Positions 61,401-64,000 of a DNA stretch of 64,000 nt are shown piece by piece. Below the pieces are notes generated by a model, which was given only the letters and a program-made list of their open reading frames with translations, was not told the origin of the DNA and did not search any database. How positions within the stretch are numbered: the stretch's first letter is position 1; every line of letters begins with the position of its first letter. The position numbers were made by a program, and so were the translations under genes. Origin of the DNA: Echinococcus granulosus (taxonomy: Eukaryota; Platyhelminthes; Cestoda; Cyclophyllidea; Taeniidae); assembly GCF_000524195.1 (NCBI RefSeq), contig NW_020170402.1, positions 862,814 to 926,813 on the forward strand, given 5' to 3'.

Positions 61401-63436
61401 GAGTCTTAAATACGATTTATTGTAGACGATGCATTAAAAGGGTGACCTCATGTGGTGTATAGGTAGTAACCATGTAGGAGACATACCGTAATCACAATTA
61501 AACAGCATAACCGAGTAGTGGCAAAGCTATTAGAATTATGCATAGGAAAATCAGTCAAAGGAGAAAGCAATTGGGCTGTCATTTTTACGAGTTTTACGAT
61601 TATTTGAATTGTAAGTTGTGTCTAATTGGTCAAACTGCTGACAAAAAAACATGAAATGCCCATTTTTTGCGGTAGTCTTGCCTTTTAAAATGGCCCAGCA
61701 CTGATTCTATCTCGTACTATATTGGATTTAGTTAATATCACTGAATGAGATTCCTTGAAAAAAAACCAACCAAATTAACTGACAATCCCGAATGTTTCAT
61801 TAAAACCGGACTTGAAAGAGCCCATAAGATTAAAAAAAAATACAAGTTGAAAATAAGATTACTTTGAAAAAGGTGGACACATCAAAGCCTCACGGCATAA
61901 AAATGGAGGTCTGGGGTGGACGGAAATTATCACCTGTATATTTATTCAAGTATCAGTTATTCAAATTTCTGCGAATTCTCATTTTGGCCTTCCAGACCTC
62001 TACCCTCTCTGTACTTCCACCAGTAAGATCGTTTGCAACTGAACAAGATCAAAATTACGGATAGCTTAACTCAGGTATGTACGAGAGGGACTTGTAGTTT
62101 ACAAAAATACAAGAACCACTACTGCAACAATGCTACACGCAGTGATAAATGGCAAATGGACGGCATATTTTGTAGGTCGGGTTAGTCCGCACAGTTCATC
62201 AAGATGACAGGCAACGGTGGCAGTGACCACGCGAATACAACAATTTACGCTAAAAGAACATATCAAATCGTACAGAAGACTTCGGACACACAAAACCCAA
62301 TAAAGGAGAACCTAGCAGCAGAATAATCGAATGGTATTGACTATTCAAAAGTTGTACGCCTGTCGATCAGTAAAGATCTGGGCCCTTGTGATTCCTTGCT
62401 TGTAACACTACATTTACTCCCGTAAATGTTCAACAAGCCCGTGACATACCTAAACCTGGATAGCCTGTCTTGAAATTGCATAAGGGACCAATTTTTTTGT
62501 AGAAACGGTGAACATGGCCATTCACAAACACTTGTGATTCCGAAAATGCAGCACACATTGAGTAACCTTAGCAGCATGCAGCTCTAATCGGATCCTTCAG
62601 TTACCCAGTACTTCAACCTGTCTGTATTTCCACTAATAACCCCATCTGTGAGCTTCTTTCTTTTAAGTAAAGTAGTGCGAAAAAAATTAAAATAAGATTT
62701 TAGCAACTTTCGCAGGTGTCTACATCAACCAAGAGCTTTTCATCAACCGTTGGGAGGGCCAATTATGACATCTACATATCTAGCCTTCCTGCTCATGTGT
62801 GCTTACAAAACATGGGTATTTATGAACATCCAAACCTTTCAAACAATAGCAAAATTAAAGAGAGGAAAGGGAAAGGGATAATGTGATGCCAGCTAAAGTC
62901 TCACCTTGATAAACCAGCGGAATCAAAACTAGAGTTGCGTGAATGGGACTGAAACCCAGAGGAGAGGCTACATCGCTTGTTCGCTGACCCCTCTGCCGCT
63001 GTTCCCACAACAATCGCCGCACAGTCACCGACACCAGTGGAGGATGAGACGGATGTAGAGGCGGAAGTGGAGGAAAGAATGTGGAAATGGAAGCCCGAGT
63101 CAGCACCCAGCATCTTCCGCTGATGTTGAGATAGCAGTGAGGAGGGACGCACGTGCGGGCATGTGTGAAATGGGCCTTCGACCGCAGCATTACTGCCACC
63201 ACTACTCCCACCATCACCACCACCCCCACTATTGCTCCGACCCGTGGAGCCCGGAACTCGCGGGTGAATGGGGAGGGAGGAAAAGTCGGGAATGCGGGAA
63301 TCGGTAGCAAGGGAGGCGGAGGCGGTGACGTCAGTCGTATGGATATTAGACGATGTGGTGGAAGGGCTAATACTTGTGTTTTCATGCGAAGAGGGAGGGG
63401 ATGATGATGATGAGGAGGAGAAGGAAGAGGTTAATC
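55476..63436 (-). CDS. NKAPD1: NKAPD1-like basic protein with micro-exon (5' end not resolved)
   Basis: Minus-strand exons in transcript order: 63436-62905, 61025-61007 (19 nt), 60345-60238, 56105-55476 (stop TGA). Phases 2, 0 and 0 agree at all three junctions, each with a good donor (gtgaga, gtgagt, gtgagt) and pyrimidine-rich acceptor. Features in order: a 177-codon Ser/Thr/Gly-rich region; the micro-exon part CFPGEL; HLIDATRAPHNEV followed by ILEEDRCWREYK, which matches the conserved NKAPD1 start (NVIRHTDAHNKIQEE...W); a basic stretch; RWGHDGFKEL, matching the family motif RWGHSGYKEL; a Lys/Arg-rich tract (KRKKRSKKAKKEKEK); a Ser run; and an acidic end. NKAPD1 function is poorly known; composition suggests a nuclear protein. 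The first exon shown needs an upstream exon for its start. The last intron (4.1 kb) hosts tRNA-like sequences. A TAGCAG tandem acceptor can add one Gln. Confidence 0.65.
56693..56742 (+). pseudogene. Truncated tRNA-Val-like 5' half (anticodon TAC)
   Basis: Matches the 5' half of tRNA-Val: D-arm GGTGTAGTAGTTGTCATG, then anticodon stem-loop TCTGC-TTTACAC-ACGGA with anticodon TAC. The stem keeps four of five pairs. The T arm and 3' acceptor strand are missing, because the next bases already begin the tRNA-Ala-like sequence. It is non-functional as a tRNA. Confidence 0.6.
56743..56814 (+). tRNA. tRNA-Ala-like (anticodon TGC), probable pseudogene
   Basis: All four arms of tRNA-Ala can be laid out: D-arm TAGCTCAG...AGAGC, loop TCTGCAT with anticodon TGC, T-arm CCGGG-TTCGACC-CCCGG, 3' end CATCTCC plus discriminator A. 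Defects: the acceptor stem has an A-C mismatch, the anticodon stem a C-A mismatch, and the invariant GG of the D-loop reads TT. No T-run terminator follows. B and A boxes are largely kept, so transcription is possible, but I favour a pseudogene. Confidence 0.7.
57062..57170 (-). tRNA. tRNA-Leu-like (anticodon CAG) with intron-like insert and encoded CCA
   Basis: On the minus strand: acceptor GCCAGTG, the leucine-type A box TGGCAAAGTGGTCTAAGGC, anticodon arm CCGGG-CTCAGG, an insert of about 19 bases, the closing strand TTCGG, a long variable arm TCCTCCAGTGAGGGC typical of class II tRNAs, T-arm GTGGG-TTCGGAC-CCCAC, then CACTGTC-A. Three bases (CGC) intrude between T stem and acceptor strand, and one acceptor pair is lost. 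CCA follows directly in the DNA (57062-57064), unusual for a eukaryotic nuclear tRNA gene. It is either a divergent intron-bearing gene or a reverse-transcribed pseudogene. Confidence 0.6.
57357..57405. repeat. AAT/ACT trinucleotide microsatellite
   Basis: An imperfect tract of AAT and ACT units between the Leu-like and Arg-like tRNA remnants. It produces an Asn/Thr-rich open frame that I do not treat as a gene. Confidence 0.7.
57433..57502 (+). pseudogene. Degenerate tRNA-like sequence (anticodon CCT, Arg-type)
   Basis: D-arm TAGTGTGGCGGTGTCATG, anticodon stem CATGC/GCATG around CTCCTGT (anticodon CCT, arginine), T-arm CCGGG-TTCGAGT-CCCGC, 3' strand CTAGTGC-A. The acceptor stem pairs at only about five of seven positions and the T stem at four of five. 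TTTT follows about ten bases downstream, a possible Pol III terminator. The D-arm resembles valine tRNA more than arginine tRNA. Confidence 0.5.
61007..61025 (-). other. 19-nt micro-exon of the NKAPD1-like gene
   Basis: The minus strand reads cttttcttttag, then 19 exon bases beginning ATGCTTCC, then gtgagt. Both splice sites are close to ideal. Its length (1 mod 3) converts phase 2 of the upstream exon to phase 0 of the downstream exon and adds CFPGEL after the shared Arg codon. Skipping it puts the downstream exon into another open frame and loses the NKAPD1 motif. Confidence 0.75.
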
Positions 63437-64000
63437 CTGTAAGTGAACAAAGGAATGACAGGGTTAAGCTATCTATCTCCTAAGGATTGTCATTTTTTGA
63501 CTTGTGTTACCCAATATCCATTAAACTTACACGCCTTGAAAATGTAGGTAGGCTATGCTCAGGAACTGCCGTCATCTCTCACTCCGTATTTTGCATCAAG
63601 AATTTACCACTTCGAAAAGGCAACTTAAATGAAAGTGGTAGTGAAAGAGTAGTAGTGCTAGTTGCTGGTGTCGCAACGTACGCGTTCACTCTTCAAACAG
63701 GAGTGAGGTAGTTTTCGCTCTAAGTGTGCCTTTCCAGTCTCCAGACTTTTGTATTTCACGCTACTGGCGTGGGCTCTGTATGGTCCATGTTCAAAACCTA
63801 AATAGTCCCGTAATCTCGGACGTTTCAGTGGTTTCAGAGATAATTTGGGTATAACATTGGTGGTAATGTCCGTTGAAAAAAAAATAACGATCCCGACTTT
63901 GTTGTCTGGATACCATACTGGGAGGCCATAGAGTCAAGACACCTCTGTGGATGGGTAAATATGTAGGGATTTAACACGGGAGGAGACAAACGGGAAAAAG
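63437..64000. other. Window end, upstream of the NKAPD1-like exon
   Basis: It must contain an intron of the NKAPD1-like gene on the minus strand. A minus donor-like GT at about 63527-63532 (gtaagt) could end an upstream exon, but no frame there is convincing. No other gene is seen. Confidence 0.4.

Noticed and set aside
62099..62249. Possible alternative last exon with a hydrophobic C-terminus on the minus strand
   Set aside because: The acceptor and phase fit exon 62905, but no homology supports it and the micro-exon path explains the gene; kept only as a note.
62855..63385. 176-codon Pro/Val-rich minus-strand frame
   Set aside because: It runs through the gtgaga donor at 62904 and overlaps the Ser-rich frame that fits the splice phases.

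Overview
This window looks like a parasitic flatworm nuclear genome, most likely a taeniid tapeworm (Echinococcus/Taenia group). The evidence is AT-rich DNA with few genes, animal proteins split by spliceosomal introns (some only 36-41 nt), a small amidated-peptide precursor, and a miniature LTR element of the TRIM type reported from taeniids. The genus is inference. Two runs of exactly 100 N are assembly gaps.

Four protein-coding genes were rebuilt by matching splice sites and codon phase across exons. (1) 4218-10497 (+): a secreted copper amine oxidase of the AOC1/diamine oxidase type, six exons, 741 residues, with copper and cofactor residues kept but an unusual base residue. (2) 41532-42946 (+): a short secreted precursor ending in two dibasic-flanked RGFIG units, read here as a neuropeptide prohormone; its first exon is not found. 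(3) 53901-54689 (+): a complete five-exon magnesium-dependent phosphatase 1 (MDP1). (4) 55476-63436 (-): an NKAPD1-like basic, probably nuclear, protein, convergent with MDP1, with a 19-nt micro-exon and a Ser/Gly-rich N-terminal exon; its 5' end lies past the window or was not found.

Non-coding content: a 988-bp TRIM-like element at 34568-35555 with two LTRs, a perfect 5-bp target duplication, and PBS and polypurine tract that put it on the minus strand. A cluster of four degenerate tRNA-like sequences (Val half, Ala, Leu, Arg-like) lies in the large intron of the NKAPD1-like gene. A truncated histone H2B-like pseudogene lies at 18.3-18.6 kb, and there are two pairs of diverged dispersed repeats plus low-grade tetranucleotide and trinucleotide repeats.

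Layout: 1-4.2 kb intergenic; 4.2-10.5 amine oxidase; 10.5-41.5 gene-poor (H2B remnant, repeats, TRIM, gap); 41.5-43 peptide precursor; 43-53.9 gene-poor (repeat pair, gap); 53.9-63.4 compact gene pair with the tRNA-like cluster; the last 0.6 kb has no resolved gene. The genes do not form an operon or shared pathway. All assignments come from reading the sequence and recalling family motifs; no search was run.
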